From NCBI RefSeq assembly GCF_003710865.1, contig NZ_RHHO01000059.1:1-33145 (forward strand): DNA of 33,145 nucleotides. The letters run 5' to 3'. Positions 12,833 through 21,963 of this stretch are shown piece by piece. The position numbers were made by a program, and so were the translations under genes. The number at the start of each line of letters is the position of its first letter. The first letter of the stretch is position 1. The notes beneath the pieces are model-generated. The model was not told the DNA's origin. It saw only the letters and a program-made list of their open reading frames with translations, and ran no database searches. The stretch comes from Brevibacillus borstelensis (lineage in GTDB: Bacteria; Bacillota; Bacilli; Brevibacillales; Brevibacillaceae).

Positions 12833-13984
12833 ATGGCACGAGCAAGAGATCCGAACCGGGAAAAGGCATTCGAGATATGGAAGCAGGCTAACGGTGATAT
12901 CAAACTGAAGGACATCGCTGACCAGTTGGGGATCGCTGAGGGTACTGTCAGGGGTTGGAAGAACAAAGACAAATGGCAATTACCAAATAGTATTCTCTCA
13001 GAGCTATCAGTTGCGGAAACGATGGTTGAAGACGACGAACTATATGATCATGCTGTTTACATCGTTGTGGAAGCACAGGTAGCATCTGCAAGCCTCCTGC
13101 AACGTCGCTTACGAATAGGGTACACGCGAGCAGCAAGGCTCATTGAGCAGATGGAACGTAATGGTATCGTCGGCCCATACGAAGACAGCGTGCCGCGGCA
13201 GGTGTTCTTAAAAGAATGTCCCGTACCGGCACCCAAGAAACCAAATGCTGTTCTAAAAGAAACGGAACGCTCCAATCAATCGGAACGGAACGCTCCTAAA
13301 GAAACGGAACGTTCCAAACAAGTAGAGGAACGCAGCGAACCTCCTCTTGAATTTGAAAATGAAGACGGGTCTCTGACTGAAAAGCAGAGGCTTTTTGTTT
13401 TGGAGTACCTCCGAGATTTCAATGCCACCCGCGCTGCAATGGCAGTCGGTTACAGCAAGAAAACAGCCTATGCTATCGGCTGGGAGAACTTGAGAAAACC
13501 TCAGATTCAAGCCGAGATCAAGCGACAGAAGGAAGCGATGGCAGATGACCTTGGAGTGAGTGTACAGCGCATCATCGCGGAATACATGAAGATCGCCTTT
13601 GCGGACATTTCTGAGTATGTGGAGTTCGGTCAGCAAGACGTCCCGATGTTCACAGAAGAAGGGGCCCCGATACTCGATCCTAAGACAGGCGAACACATGA
13701 CGTACAAACGAAACTTTGTCGCTTTCCGAAGCAGCGAAGAGGTAGACGGCACACTAATAAGTGAAGTCAAACAAGGAAAGGACGGCGTTAGTGTTAAGCT
13801 TCATGACAAGATTAAAGCATTGGGCGCGCTGGAAAAGTACCTCGGATTTATGACGGAAGAGGACCGCTTGAGGGTTGAGAAACTGAAACTGGAGGTCGGA
13901 AAACTCCAATCGGATGACGAAAAGCAGCCGGGGGAGATAGTGGTGCGGAGGTGGTCACGTGACAAATCTAGCCCTCGAACTTGA
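12833..13984 (+). CDS. terminase small subunit fused to a SpoIIIE/FtsK gamma domain
   Basis: A 383-residue packaging protein with an unusual layout. Residues 8-48 are a terminase-type helix-turn-helix ([20 protein letters not shown]). Residues 66-127 match the gamma domain of SpoIIIE/FtsK ([45 protein letters not shown]), the winged helix that reads polar octamers in host chromosomes. A charged linker with ETERS repeats follows (130-178), then a XtmA-like core from residue 180 ([20 protein letters not shown]). Usual small subunits are 150-280 residues. ATG 12833 overlaps the TAA of a two-codon frame, ATG-AGG-TAA, which has the better ribosome binding site. It overlaps the large subunit by 26 bases. 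Confidence 0.9.
   Translation: MARARDPNREKAFEIWKQANGDIKLKDIADQLGIAEGTVRGWKNKDKWQLPNSILSELSVAETMVEDDELYDHAVYIVVEAQVASASLLQRRLRIGYTRAARLIEQMERNGIVGPYEDSVPRQVFLKECPVPAPKKPNAVLKETERSNQSERNAPKETERSKQVEERSEPPLEFENEDGSLTEKQRLFVLEYLRDFNATRAAMAVGYSKKTAYAIGWENLRKPQIQAEIKRQKEAMADDLGVSVQRIIAEYMKIAFADISEYVEFGQQDVPMFTEEGAPILDPKTGEHMTYKRNFVAFRSSEEVDGTLISEVKQGKDGVSVKLHDKIKALGALEKYLGFMTEEDRLRVEKLKLEVGKLQSDDEKQPGEIVVRRWSRDKSSPRT
13263..13315 (+). repeat. cluster of CGGAACG(C/T)TCC repeats, candidate pac site
   Basis: Three copies lie at 13263-13273, 13286-13296 and 13305-13315, with an extra CGGAA half-unit at 13281. The third is a perfect palindrome (GGAACGTTCC). They encode the ETERS/SERNA linker of the small terminase. 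Several phages carry their packaging start site inside the small terminase gene, which makes this a candidate recognition site. Confidence 0.45.
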
Positions 13985-15407
13985 TCCTTTCGATGGGTGG
14001 ACCCCACACCAAAAACAGATTGAGGTTATGGAGTGCGATGCTCGAAATGTCGTCATGAACTGCGGTCGCCGCGGCGGGAAGACGAATGTTGGCGCTCGGA
14101 AATTCTTCGATAACATCTTGGCCGACATCGAGGCAGGAAAAGGGCTGCCGTATAAGCCACCGCGCAACCTGAAGAAAGTCAAGAAACCCAAGCCACGACT
14201 TGAATACTGGTGCGTTGCACCGGATTACAACATGTCCGAGATTCAGCAGGAGGAGCTTTCGCAGGTCATCCCGGAAGAGATGATCGATAACTGGAATGGA
14301 TCCGGGAATTTTGTCTGGTTGAAGGGGTACGTCCTGATCCGGTTCAAGTCCGCTGAGAATCCCAAGAAACTCGTAGGTCGCGGCCTGAACGGTGTTTGGC
14401 TCGATGAGGCATCGAAGATGAAACCAGAGACATGGTCTGGTTACCTTGCCTATGCTCTAGCGGATAAAGGTGGGTGGTCCATCTGGACGACAACTCCAGA
14501 GGGAATCAACTGGTTTGCGGAAGAGATCGTGCTGCGTGGCCAGTTCATTGATGCCGGCTTGGAAGAGGATCGCTATCACAATGATCCCGACTGGCGTAAT
14601 TTCTACTGGACATCGAAGGATAACCCTATCCCGGAATTGCAGAAGAACATTCAGAGGATGATCGAGACGTATCCAGAGCGTTACGTGAAACGGGAAATCT
14701 ACGCGAAATTCAACGTCTTTCACGGACAGGTGTATGAGGAGTTTGATCGGAGTATCCACTGTGTCGATATCCAACCGATCGATCTGGCTCGCCGTTTGTT
14801 TCATGTGACCTTCCCGGGTGGAGAGGAAAGGGAAGTGACTTTTAAGCGGTACATCGGCGGGATGGACCATGGCTGGAATGACCCTGCTGTGCTTCTTGTC
14901 ATTGGTTGTACCGACGAAGACTACTTTCTCATTGAAGAGAGTTACTGCCATCAGACTGATGTTTTGATAGTCAACGATCAGGGGAAGTTGGAGGATTGCC
15001 TGGTAAAGCGGTATCTGGAGTTCAACGAAAAATATCCGATGGACGTCATCTGGGCGGATCCATCCGAGCCGGGGGATATTTCTACTTACCGCCGCTATAA
15101 ATTGCCGGTGAAACCAGCCGAGAATGCGATCGGCCCAGGGATTCGTCGAGTCTCCAGTTTGTATAAGGTGAAAGAGTCTTCCGGACGGCCCAACCTCTAC
15201 GTTGCACGGTCACTCGTTCATACGATCAAGGAGACTGGCAACTACAAGTACAAGGAGCAAAAAGGGGTAACTCTTGAAGAGCCAGTTGACAAGGACAACC
15301 ACACTCAGGACGCAAAACGATACGCTTTGTACAACGATTGGCTTATGGTGCAGCTTAACCAGAAGAGGGAAGAGAGACGACAAAAGGCGAGAGGAGGATG
15401 GATATAA
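13959..15407 (+). CDS. terminase large subunit
   Basis: The 482-residue packaging motor ATPase and nuclease, which pumps DNA into the prohead and cuts it. Walker A is CGRRGGKT at residues 35-42, and Walker B ends in Asp149-Glu150 (GVWLDEAS). The RNase H-like nuclease part shows Asp303 (GGMDHGWND), Asp367 (WADPSEP) and Asp451 (QDAKRYAL), the expected acidic triad. The GTG at 13959 is chosen because GGAGGTGG stands just upstream. The length is typical of PBSX XtmB-type large subunits. It overlaps the small subunit by 26 bases and its stop overlaps the portal start as TAATG. Confidence 0.95.
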   Translation: MTNLALELDPFDGWTPHQKQIEVMECDARNVVMNCGRRGGKTNVGARKFFDNILADIEAGKGLPYKPPRNLKKVKKPKPRLEYWCVAPDYNMSEIQQEELSQVIPEEMIDNWNGSGNFVWLKGYVLIRFKSAENPKKLVGRGLNGVWLDEASKMKPETWSGYLAYALADKGGWSIWTTTPEGINWFAEEIVLRGQFIDAGLEEDRYHNDPDWRNFYWTSKDNPIPELQKNIQRMIETYPERYVKREIYAKFNVFHGQVYEEFDRSIHCVDIQPIDLARRLFHVTFPGGEEREVTFKRYIGGMDHGWNDPAVLLVIGCTDEDYFLIEESYCHQTDVLIVNDQGKLEDCLVKRYLEFNEKYPMDVIWADPSEPGDISTYRRYKLPVKPAENAIGPGIRRVSSLYKVKESSGRPNLYVARSLVHTIKETGNYKYKEQKGVTLEEPVDKDNHTQDAKRYALYNDWLMVQLNQKREERRQKARGGWI

Positions 15408-16858
15408 TGAGTGACTTGGCAGCCGAGAGTGCAGGAAGCCGTGCACAATGGATACCCATTGGCAAAGCGGAAGAGGCACCAACGAGTCAGCAGTTGCCCG
15501 CGGACAAGTTCAAAGGCGACTACGAGCAGCACGGCCTAATCGTACCGGAGGTCACCCCGGCAGCACTTTTTGCTGTTGTAAAGCAAAGCAGCATTATTCC
15601 CCAGTGCATCGAGGCGTACAAGACCAACGTAACCGGGTACGGCTGTGCTCTTGAATATATGCCGAACGAGAGCGATAAAACTGCTAAGGCTGAATGGGAT
15701 ATCGCGGAGCGGTTCCTTCAAACGGCTAACCTTGAAAAATCAATTGAGCAGTTGCTTGCCGAGCTGGTCGATGACTTGGAATCATGTGGCGACGCCTATA
15801 TAGAGGTTGCCCGCGGCGGCGGCCTGCCGGCACTTTACCGAATACCACCACAAAATATGCGGTGTACTGCGGAGCAGACGAAGGTAACCATGAAGTACAA
15901 GCGGCTGGTTCAAGGGAAAGTCGAAGAGTTCACTCAGGAAAAGTGGGTCCGACGTTATGCTCAAAAGCGCGGGAACAACATCGTTTGGTTCCGCGAGTTC
16001 GGCTCACCAGGGACTGAGAACGAAGTCATTCACCTGAAACTTGGGAACGGAGTATACGGCGAGCCTCGTTGGGCTGGAAACACTCCTGGTATCCTCGGCA
16101 GCCGTCGGGCAGAAGAATTGAATCTGAATTACTTTGAAGATGGCCGTATGCTTTCCATGTTGCTGTCGGTTATTAACGGTCAACTCACACCTCAATCAAT
16201 TGAAGCAATACGAAATGCCAGAGGACAAAAATCTCAAGGCGGTATTCTGTATTTGGAAGTTGAGGGGTTTGAGAAGGGACTCACCGGCGACGAGAAGGAG
16301 AAAACCGAAGTAAAGCTGGACAAGCTCAACGACCTTCTTCAGCAAGATGCGCTGTTCAGTGAATACAACAAGGACAAGCGTAAAGAGATACGCTCTGCTT
16401 TCCGGCTGCCGCCGATCCTTACAGGGGAATCTGAAGATTACAACCGCGCAACGAGTGATAACGCGCGGCGAATCGCAGAGGAGCAGGTATTCATTCCTTA
16501 CCGGGTCTGGCTCATGAATGAAATTTTCAACAAAAGGCTGTTTCCTTCCATCGGTGTCTACCGGGTAAAAGCTGTGCTTCGCGGGCCGAAGATTTCCGAC
16601 CCAGATGAGCGAAAGGCGATGTTGGATTACCTGGCCGACAGGGGCATCTTGGTTGTTCGTGACCTGATCCCGATTGCAGAAGAAGTACTGGGAACAGTCC
16701 TTGACGAGGCTCGTTTCCCAGCTGGCTATCTGGATACGCCGATTGCTCAATTGACATCATCATTCACACCGTTTGCAACAGAAGAAGATCCGGAAGAACA
16801 ACTGGCCACAATCGCAAAGCGCCTGCTCCGCGAAACGAGGGAGAAGCATCATGTGTGA
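15407..16858 (+). CDS. portal protein, PBSX XkdE type
   Basis: A 483-residue portal protein that forms the ring through which DNA enters the head and to which the tail attaches. Family-typical segments include IIPQCIEAYKTNVTGYG near residue 65, GDAYIEVARGGG near 128, the RIPPQNMRC segment, and ILTGESEDYNRATSDNARR near 345. The ATG at 15407 overlaps the terminase stop and sits about 9 bases after GAGGAGG; the ATG at 15398 touches that site. It follows the large terminase as in PBSX. Confidence 0.92.
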   Translation: MSDLAAESAGSRAQWIPIGKAEEAPTSQQLPADKFKGDYEQHGLIVPEVTPAALFAVVKQSSIIPQCIEAYKTNVTGYGCALEYMPNESDKTAKAEWDIAERFLQTANLEKSIEQLLAELVDDLESCGDAYIEVARGGGLPALYRIPPQNMRCTAEQTKVTMKYKRLVQGKVEEFTQEKWVRRYAQKRGNNIVWFREFGSPGTENEVIHLKLGNGVYGEPRWAGNTPGILGSRRAEELNLNYFEDGRMLSMLLSVINGQLTPQSIEAIRNARGQKSQGGILYLEVEGFEKGLTGDEKEKTEVKLDKLNDLLQQDALFSEYNKDKRKEIRSAFRLPPILTGESEDYNRATSDNARRIAEEQVFIPYRVWLMNEIFNKRLFPSIGVYRVKAVLRGPKISDPDERKAMLDYLADRGILVVRDLIPIAEEVLGTVLDEARFPAGYLDTPIAQLTSSFTPFATEEDPEEQLATIAKRLLRETREKHHV

Positions 16859-17678
16859 TCAATGCTTGCATCTTATCGCAAAGGCTGATAACGATGAGTT
16901 TTTGGACAGCCTGGACCTGAATCACGCCGAGCGAGCACTGCTGGAGAAGCTGTACAAGGACGGAGAGGAATCGATTGCTGATCTGCTGGAGTTGCAGGGA
17001 AAGGCACTCGACGAATCCATTCAGGAGTTAAGTGACGAACTGGTCGTCCACGCCGATGAGCTCTGGAAAGTGATTATGCAGGTTCAGTCAGGCGACTTTT
17101 TTCAGGAGAAGTTTGAGGAGGCTGTTTACAACGCCTTCATGCCGCTCTTTCAGCTTGCAGGAGAATCAGAAGCAGCCGGGATTAATACGGATGCCAAATG
17201 GGAGCAGGAAAACAAAGCTGCGGCCAAGTTTGCCAAAAGACTGAAAAAACTGGTTCCGGCCATGAATGGGACAACAGCCGATCACATGATCCGTTCTTTC
17301 AAGCGTGCTATCGAGACAGGAAAGACTCCTGCTGAGCGGGCTGTATTGGTTAAAGAGGTAAGCAAGCAGGCAGCCAGCGGGGAAGAAGGGCCGTTCAGCA
17401 TGACGAGAGCCGTAACCGTCTCACGCACACTTTCTACGGCTGCGGCTAATGGCGGTAAGCTGGAAGGTTGGAAACAGTCCGGTCTCGTCAAGAAAAAGCG
17501 CTGGCGCTCCGCGAACAACAAGCGGACAAGAAAAGATCATCGAGAGGCAAACGGTCAGACTGTCGATATTGACAAGCCTTTTAAAGTGGGAGGTGAAAAG
17601 CTGATGTATCCAGGGGACCCGGCAGGAAGCGCGAAACAAATTGTGAAATGTCGCTGCACAATGCAGGCAGTTTTTTGA
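16851..17678 (+). CDS. minor head / head morphogenesis protein (SPP1 gp7-Mu gpF like)
   Basis: A 275-residue protein. The N-terminal 60 residues are helical and contain CDQC. The C-terminal part has the minor-head signature: RWRSANNKRTRKDHREANGQ, VDIDKPFKVGGEKLMYPGDP, and a final KCRCTMQAVF. Family members are ejected or help assemble the head near the portal. ATG 16851 follows GAGGGAG and overlaps the portal end by 8 bases, suggesting coupled translation. The family assignment rests on the C-terminal motif and gene order. Confidence 0.85.
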   Translation: MCDQCLHLIAKADNDEFLDSLDLNHAERALLEKLYKDGEESIADLLELQGKALDESIQELSDELVVHADELWKVIMQVQSGDFFQEKFEEAVYNAFMPLFQLAGESEAAGINTDAKWEQENKAAAKFAKRLKKLVPAMNGTTADHMIRSFKRAIETGKTPAERAVLVKEVSKQAASGEEGPFSMTRAVTVSRTLSTAAANGGKLEGWKQSGLVKKKRWRSANNKRTRKDHREANGQTVDIDKPFKVGGEKLMYPGDPAGSAKQIVKCRCTMQAVF

Positions 17679-17697
17679 TAGAAAGGGGGTGAAAAAA

Positions 17698-18975
17698 ATG
17701 CCAAAGTATGCTTTGAAAGACGCAAAGATAACACACATCTCATTGGTTGATAAGGGGGCAAACGGACGGCCATTTGCGATTATCAAGGAAGAGGGCAAAG
17801 AGCCGGTGCAGAAGAGTATCACGATAGCCAAAGCTGACAAAGCGAAGCAGATCGTGTACGGTGTGGTTTATGAGCCGGAAGTCGTGGACGCACATGGCGA
17901 CTTTATGACGGCCGAGGAAATCGAGAAAGCAGCCCACGCCTTCATGGAAAGCCAGCATACTCACAATATCGACAAGCAGCACGACCTTGATGCTGACAAG
18001 GGTTATGTTGTGGAGTCGTATATTGCTCCCATTAACATGGAACTTGGCGATCAGGAGATCAAAAAGGGGTCTTGGGTGGCTGGGGTGAAGGTAACGGATT
18101 CAGATACTTGGCAACAAATTGAAAAAGGCGAAATCACGGGTTTCTCCATGTGGGGAATCGGTAAGCGCGAGAAAGTGGAGGAAGCTCCTTCTGGTACCGA
18201 AGAGGAAACGGTAGAGAAGGGGCTTTTGCATGCAATCAAAAAGGCGTTGCAGGAAATGTTGCCGGGAATGAAACCCTCCCCGATTGCTAAAGCGGTGCAA
18301 TCGTTTAAAAGTCGGATCGCGGCTAGGGATATCCAAGACAAGTGGTACGATTCGCAATGGGCCTTTACAGATACCATGCGTGAGATTTTAAACGATCCTG
18401 AAATCACAGATAAAGCTGAGGCCATCGGGAAGACCATTGACGAGTATAAGATAGTGGCTGTTGCCCTAGCAGCTCAGTGGCCGACTGACAGTGAGATTGT
18501 AAAGTCAGATGACTTCCCAGAGCGCTTGGAAGCTGTGAAAAAAGCTGGCAAGGTACTGTCTTCTGCCAATTTACAAGCAGTCGAGGAAGCAATTGCCGCA
18601 CTCTCAACCCTACGTGAAAAAGCCCAACCAAAAGGAGAGGAAGAAGAAGTGAAACAAGAAGACATCGAAAAAGCGGTGACGGCGGCATTGGCCCCGATCA
18701 CCAAGCAACTGCAGGATCTGCAAACCGAGGTTTCTGAGTTGAAGAAAGAGGAGGGAGGAGAGACGACTGCTACGGCCAATCTCGTGGATGACGCGCTCAC
18801 GCAAGCCATTCAAAAGGCTCTGGAACCAATCACAAAACAGGTAGAGACTCTGTCTGCTGACCTGCAGCTTGTAAAAAATAGCCGCGGTGCAAGCGGCCAA
18901 CCGCCAGCAGCTGGAGAGACGGTTGAAAAGAGTGAGGTACCCAGCTACATCCGACTCATGAATGGAGGTCAATAA
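17698..18975 (+). CDS. xkdF: XkdF-like prohead protease with scaffold-like C-terminus
   Basis: A 425-residue protein. Residues 1-165 match XkdF-type putative head proteases: ITHISLVDKGANGRPFAI, IVYGVVYEPEVVDAHGDFM, HTHNIDKQHD, WVAGVKVTDSD and the Ser-containing ITGFSMWGIGKR. The remaining 250 residues are charged and helical, with long coiled-coil heptads at 320-400 (APITKQLQDLQTEVSELKK, EPITKQVETLSADLQLVK). This suggests scaffold function in the same polypeptide. ATG 17698 follows AAAGGGGGTGA, with a GTG at 17689 as a less likely alternative. It directly precedes the major capsid gene, as in PBSX. Confidence 0.85.
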   Translation: MPKYALKDAKITHISLVDKGANGRPFAIIKEEGKEPVQKSITIAKADKAKQIVYGVVYEPEVVDAHGDFMTAEEIEKAAHAFMESQHTHNIDKQHDLDADKGYVVESYIAPINMELGDQEIKKGSWVAGVKVTDSDTWQQIEKGEITGFSMWGIGKREKVEEAPSGTEEETVEKGLLHAIKKALQEMLPGMKPSPIAKAVQSFKSRIAARDIQDKWYDSQWAFTDTMREILNDPEITDKAEAIGKTIDEYKIVAVALAAQWPTDSEIVKSDDFPERLEAVKKAGKVLSSANLQAVEEAIAALSTLREKAQPKGEEEEVKQEDIEKAVTAALAPITKQLQDLQTEVSELKKEEGGETTATANLVDDALTQAIQKALEPITKQVETLSADLQLVKNSRGASGQPPAAGETVEKSEVPSYIRLMNGGQ

Positions 18976-18976
18976 G

Positions 18977-19921
18977 ATGCCAACAAACAACCAACTGATT
19001 TCGAAAGAGCAGCAGCTCGCGACAATTCGCAAGTCGATCGATCTGCCCATGCCGAAAAAAGAAGCGGAAGCTTTCCTTGTGGACACCTTGAAAAAGGCGA
19101 CCACGCTACCAAAACTGAATACCAAATTCACGGACACGCCTGCAGGTAAGCTGCAAAGATTGAAAGTGAAGTCCCGCCAGATTCGGGAGCATACCGGAAC
19201 TGAGGAACCAACGGGTACTGGTAGCATCTCCACTCCAGAAGTACCGTACGCCGTGAAAAAGGTATTCTGGGATGAATGGTTGAAAGACGATGACGTATGG
19301 TACAACGACACTGCCCGCGGGGATGATGTCGAAACAAAGACGATCGATCTGGTACAAGGACAGTTCGGCGTTGACATGCAAGACCTACTCTTCAATGGTG
19401 ATACAACGGCAAAATCGGCAGACGGGACTACCCCTGATCCGTTTTTGTCTGTTTTGGATGGCTTCGTGAAGAAGATGAAAGCGTCCACCCTGAAAACGGA
19501 CCTGGGCACGAACGAACCAACGATTGATGATTTCGTCAACCACGTCCTCTTGTTGGATGAAAAGTATCTGAACATGACCGACCTGACATGGATCATGCCG
19601 CGCCGGACGTATCAAAAGCTGGTAGCGCTCATTCAAAAACGCCAAACCGCACTCGGTGACGTCACGCTGGTAAACGGCAAATTGACAGAGATAGCTGGCT
19701 ACCCAATCGAAGTAGTGCAATCATTGCAAACTGGGTTCGTTGCCTTGACGCCATTGAGCAACCTAGTGCCGGTATTCACCCGGGACCTTCGCTATAAACG
19801 TACAGCAGACGGAGCCACGGCAGCCATTAAAGATGCGACTTATCATATTCTGTTCGGCTATGCTGATGCAGCGGTCTTGGAGCCGGAAGCAGTCGCTTGG
19901 ATGACTGGATCAAAGCTGTAA
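18977..19921 (+). CDS. xkdG: major capsid protein, XkdG type
   Basis: A 314-residue capsid protein identified by gene order and segments such as PAGKLQRLKVKSRQIREHT, PEVPYAVKKVFWDEWLKDD, LTWIMPRRTYQKLVAL, GYPIEVV and a C-terminal ATYHILFGYADAAVLEPEA. This fits HK97-fold capsids of the PBSX group. ATG 18977 lies after GGAGGT and one base after the stop of the protease gene. The N-terminus (about 60 residues, KKEAEAFLVDTLKK) is helical and could be an arm or a cleaved delta-like region. Cleavage cannot be judged here. Confidence 0.88.
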   Translation: MPTNNQLISKEQQLATIRKSIDLPMPKKEAEAFLVDTLKKATTLPKLNTKFTDTPAGKLQRLKVKSRQIREHTGTEEPTGTGSISTPEVPYAVKKVFWDEWLKDDDVWYNDTARGDDVETKTIDLVQGQFGVDMQDLLFNGDTTAKSADGTTPDPFLSVLDGFVKKMKASTLKTDLGTNEPTIDDFVNHVLLLDEKYLNMTDLTWIMPRRTYQKLVALIQKRQTALGDVTLVNGKLTEIAGYPIEVVQSLQTGFVALTPLSNLVPVFTRDLRYKRTADGATAAIKDATYHILFGYADAAVLEPEAVAWMTGSKL

Positions 19922-19938
19922 GAGAGGGGTTATGAGCG

Positions 19939-20151
19939 GTGGCCAAAATAATCAAATACAAGCATGAAAAAGGCGCTTTGCATATCGGTGGCGGGCGCTT
20001 TTTCTATGCCGGTGAAACGTACGAGGTCCCTGAAGAAGAGGCAAAACAACTGACTACAGCTTATGACGACCTCGAAATCGTAGAGGAGAAGAAGGCCGGG
20101 CGGGGAGGCGGTAAACATGCTGACACCGGAGAAGGTAAAGCAGCGGAGTAG
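19939..20151 (+). CDS. small head protein (70 aa), connector-region
   Basis: A GTG at 19939 preceded by AGAGGGG at a rather long distance opens a 70-residue frame. A compact beta-type start (KIIKYKHEKGALHIGGGRFF, YAGETYEVPEEEAKQL) is followed by a disordered Gly/Lys tail. Small proteins with YxVPEEEAKxL segments are common between capsid and connector genes and may decorate the head or assist assembly. An ATG at 19932 is out of frame. It overlaps the next gene by 35 bases. Confidence 0.65.
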   Translation: MAKIIKYKHEKGALHIGGGRFFYAGETYEVPEEEAKQLTTAYDDLEIVEEKKAGRGGGKHADTGEGKAAE

Positions 20152-20497
20152 CACGAGGGCCGTTCAGGACATGACACCTGAGCGGCTTTCCTATCTCATC
20201 GACGAAGCTAAGGTCCGTATCGAATTGTTTACCACCCGACCTTTCGTAGACAACGACAGTCGCCTTGAGGTAGCTCATTTTCGTCTGGTTGAGGCCATGG
20301 CCCTGACAGACAATGACGAAACGCTGGGCGCGGAAGCCCGCGGAATCACAGCGGAGAGCGATCAGGGATATTCTTGGTCGATTGAAAGAGCTGCCGTCAC
20401 CACGGGGAGCCCGCAGGTCGATTCTCTACTCCGGCAATGGATGTGTTTTACTGCGGAGCAAAGCCAAGGCGGCAACGTTACGGCGATGATACTATGA
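20117..20497 (+). CDS. head-tail connector, YqbG/DUF3199-like
   Basis: A 126-residue protein starting at ATG 20117 after CGGGGAGGCGG. The helical segments RLSYLIDEAKVRIELFTTRP and SRLEVAHFRLVEAMAL resemble the YqbG (DUF3199) family of PBSX/skin-type elements, which occupy the connector position behind the capsid gene. The C-terminus (QVDSLLRQWMCFTAEQSQGG) is less conserved-looking. The stop TGA overlaps the next start as ATGA. Confidence 0.75.
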   Translation: MLTPEKVKQRSSTRAVQDMTPERLSYLIDEAKVRIELFTTRPFVDNDSRLEVAHFRLVEAMALTDNDETLGAEARGITAESDQGYSWSIERAAVTTGSPQVDSLLRQWMCFTAEQSQGGNVTAMIL

Positions 20498-20820
20498 ACC
20501 ATCGAATGAATGATCTGATCGTTCTAAAACGAACGGAAACAGGGCGGGATGAGCGCAACAGGGTTACCTCGGTGGAATTGCCACCCCGTTCCATAATGGG
20601 CTGTATACGGGCCGTAGAGTCGTCTTGGCAACGTCCAGCAAACGCCGACCCAGTGGAATGGGAATACAAGGCGACTCTCGGGTTTCTTTTAGGCGAGGAT
20701 GTTCGCAAGGATGATGTCCTGGAACTGTCCGGTCGTGGCGACTTTGTGGTGGTTGACGTGGTTCCCGGCCGTCGCTTTCTGGCTGTAGTGGCCCTACAGG
20801 AAAAGCGAGGTGCAGAATAG
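20494..20820 (+). CDS. head-tail joining protein, XkdH-like (DUF3599)
   Basis: A 108-residue protein starting at ATG 20494 within the stop of the previous gene. LIVLKRTETGRDERNRVTSV, then ESSWQRPANADPVEWEYKAT, and the beta-rich end (DDVLELSGRGDFVVVDVVPG) fit the small beta-barrel head-completion proteins found after YqbG in PBSX-like phages. The function, closing the head for tail attachment, is inferred from position and fold. The stop TAG shares its last base with the following GTG start. Confidence 0.75.
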   Translation: MNHRMNDLIVLKRTETGRDERNRVTSVELPPRSIMGCIRAVESSWQRPANADPVEWEYKATLGFLLGEDVRKDDVLELSGRGDFVVVDVVPGRRFLAVVALQEKRGAE

Positions 20821-21302
20821 TGGACTTCCGGGAATTTCAAAAGCGAATGGAAAAGCTAAATCGCAATGTCCCTCATGCTCTTGAAAGGATCATGTATCAG
20901 CTCGGGGAAGAGCTGCTCAATCACGTTGTTGACGAAATTCAACGACAGGACCTGATCGATACCGGCGGGTTGTGGCAGTCTTTTACGCAGGGTGGCGAAG
21001 GGAACGTCTGGGAGTTTGATGCTGACAGAAACGCACTTACCTTGGAAGTTGGATCCAATCTTCCATACTCGGAGTATCTGAACGATGGATATACGATCGA
21101 CAAAAGCTATTTCGTCCCAGGCTACTGGAACGGAGTAGGCAAGTTTATTTATGACCCTGACGCCAAAGGAGGCTTTATGGTCCGTCCTCGTAGTTTCATC
21201 GGACGAAAGTATTTTGACATCGCTCTGAAAGACTTCCAGGGTGGCATGCAGGCACTACTGCAAAAACTGATACAAGCAGAACTAGAAAGGATGGTGAAGT
21301 GA
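20820..21302 (+). CDS. HK97 gp10-like / XkdI tail completion protein
   Basis: A 160-residue protein starting at GTG 20820. The N-terminal helix (FREFQKRMEKLNRNVPHAL) and LIDTGGLWQSF, then LTLEVGSNLPYSEYLNDGY, with a C-terminal RPRSFIGRKYFDIAL, are the pattern of HK97 gp10/XkdI proteins at the head-tail junction. PYSEYLNDGY is the family's typical PYA.yvE.G-like loop. Overlaps of 1 base upstream and a few bases downstream indicate coupling. Confidence 0.82.
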   Translation: MDFREFQKRMEKLNRNVPHALERIMYQLGEELLNHVVDEIQRQDLIDTGGLWQSFTQGGEGNVWEFDADRNALTLEVGSNLPYSEYLNDGYTIDKSYFVPGYWNGVGKFIYDPDAKGGFMVRPRSFIGRKYFDIALKDFQGGMQALLQKLIQAELERMVK

Positions 21303-21763
21303 TGGAGAACCGCGAATTGTCTTGCATAATCGACCTGATCAATGAGGCGTATCCTGATCTGGCCATCCTGGACAGCTTGGACGTGTGGCTTTCAGCCAAA
21401 TTCCAGCCGCCGATCGCGTTCATTCAGACTCAGGAAGTAACGGAACGAGGCAACACTCTAACGTCGTACAAAATCATCTCCGACGCTGGGATCGTGTTGC
21501 ATCATCGAAAGAAGAAGATCGGTGGACAAGAAGTATACGAGCCGATTTCGACAGAGCCCTTGCGGCAACTTCTTCGCAGGGAACGGTACAGCTATCGCGG
21601 GAAGGACGGGCTGTTTATCAACATTGACAATACAACCTTCCGGGCCAGGTCTGATAAAAAGGACCGAACGGAAATCACCTTCCGATTCGAGTACACCATA
21701 GCCATCCCGCGGCCGCAGGTGGAGAAAATCAACACATTTGAAATTGAGGAGGAATGGTCCTAG
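21302..21763 (+). CDS. tail terminator-like protein, XkdJ type
   Basis: A 153-residue protein starting at ATG 21302 (GTG 21299 is equally close). Helix CIIDLINEAYPDLAIL, strands VWLSAKFQPPIAFIQTQE and TLTSYKIISDAGIVLH, and FRFEYTIAIPRPQVE are consistent with the XkdJ/YqbJ family, expected at this place between gp10-like and sheath genes. The role, capping or joining the tail, is by analogy. The stop TAG overlaps the next GTG. Confidence 0.72.
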   Translation: MENRELSCIIDLINEAYPDLAILDSLDVWLSAKFQPPIAFIQTQEVTERGNTLTSYKIISDAGIVLHHRKKKIGGQEVYEPISTEPLRQLLRRERYSYRGKDGLFINIDNTTFRARSDKKDRTEITFRFEYTIAIPRPQVEKINTFEIEEEWS

Positions 21764-21963
21764 TGGCTGTTCGAAAAGAGCAGAAGTCGGATGCTCCCGA
21801 AGTAAGGCGAACCAAACAGGAGTGGATAGAGAGCGCAGCCAGTATCAAAGCCGAGAGGTTTGAAGTGGCCGGCGCTCTTTTTGATCTCCAAGATAATCAA
21901 CAGGTGAACGAGGCTGAAGTTAAGCGTAGAGTCACCAAATATAGAGGCGGTGATAAATCATGA
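21763..21963 (+). CDS. small protein preceding the sheath gene (66 aa)
   Basis: The GTG at 21763 lies 10 bases after AGGAGG (21747-21752); an ATG at 21754 is only one base from that site and is less likely. The protein is highly charged (RKEQKSDAPEVRRTKQEW) with a helical middle (ESAASIKAERFEVAGALFDL) and a basic tail. A short YqbK-like gene is usual here in PBSX-type operons. Its function is unknown. The stop overlaps the sheath ATG (ATGA). Confidence 0.7.
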   Translation: MAVRKEQKSDAPEVRRTKQEWIESAASIKAERFEVAGALFDLQDNQQVNEAEVKRRVTKYRGGDKS

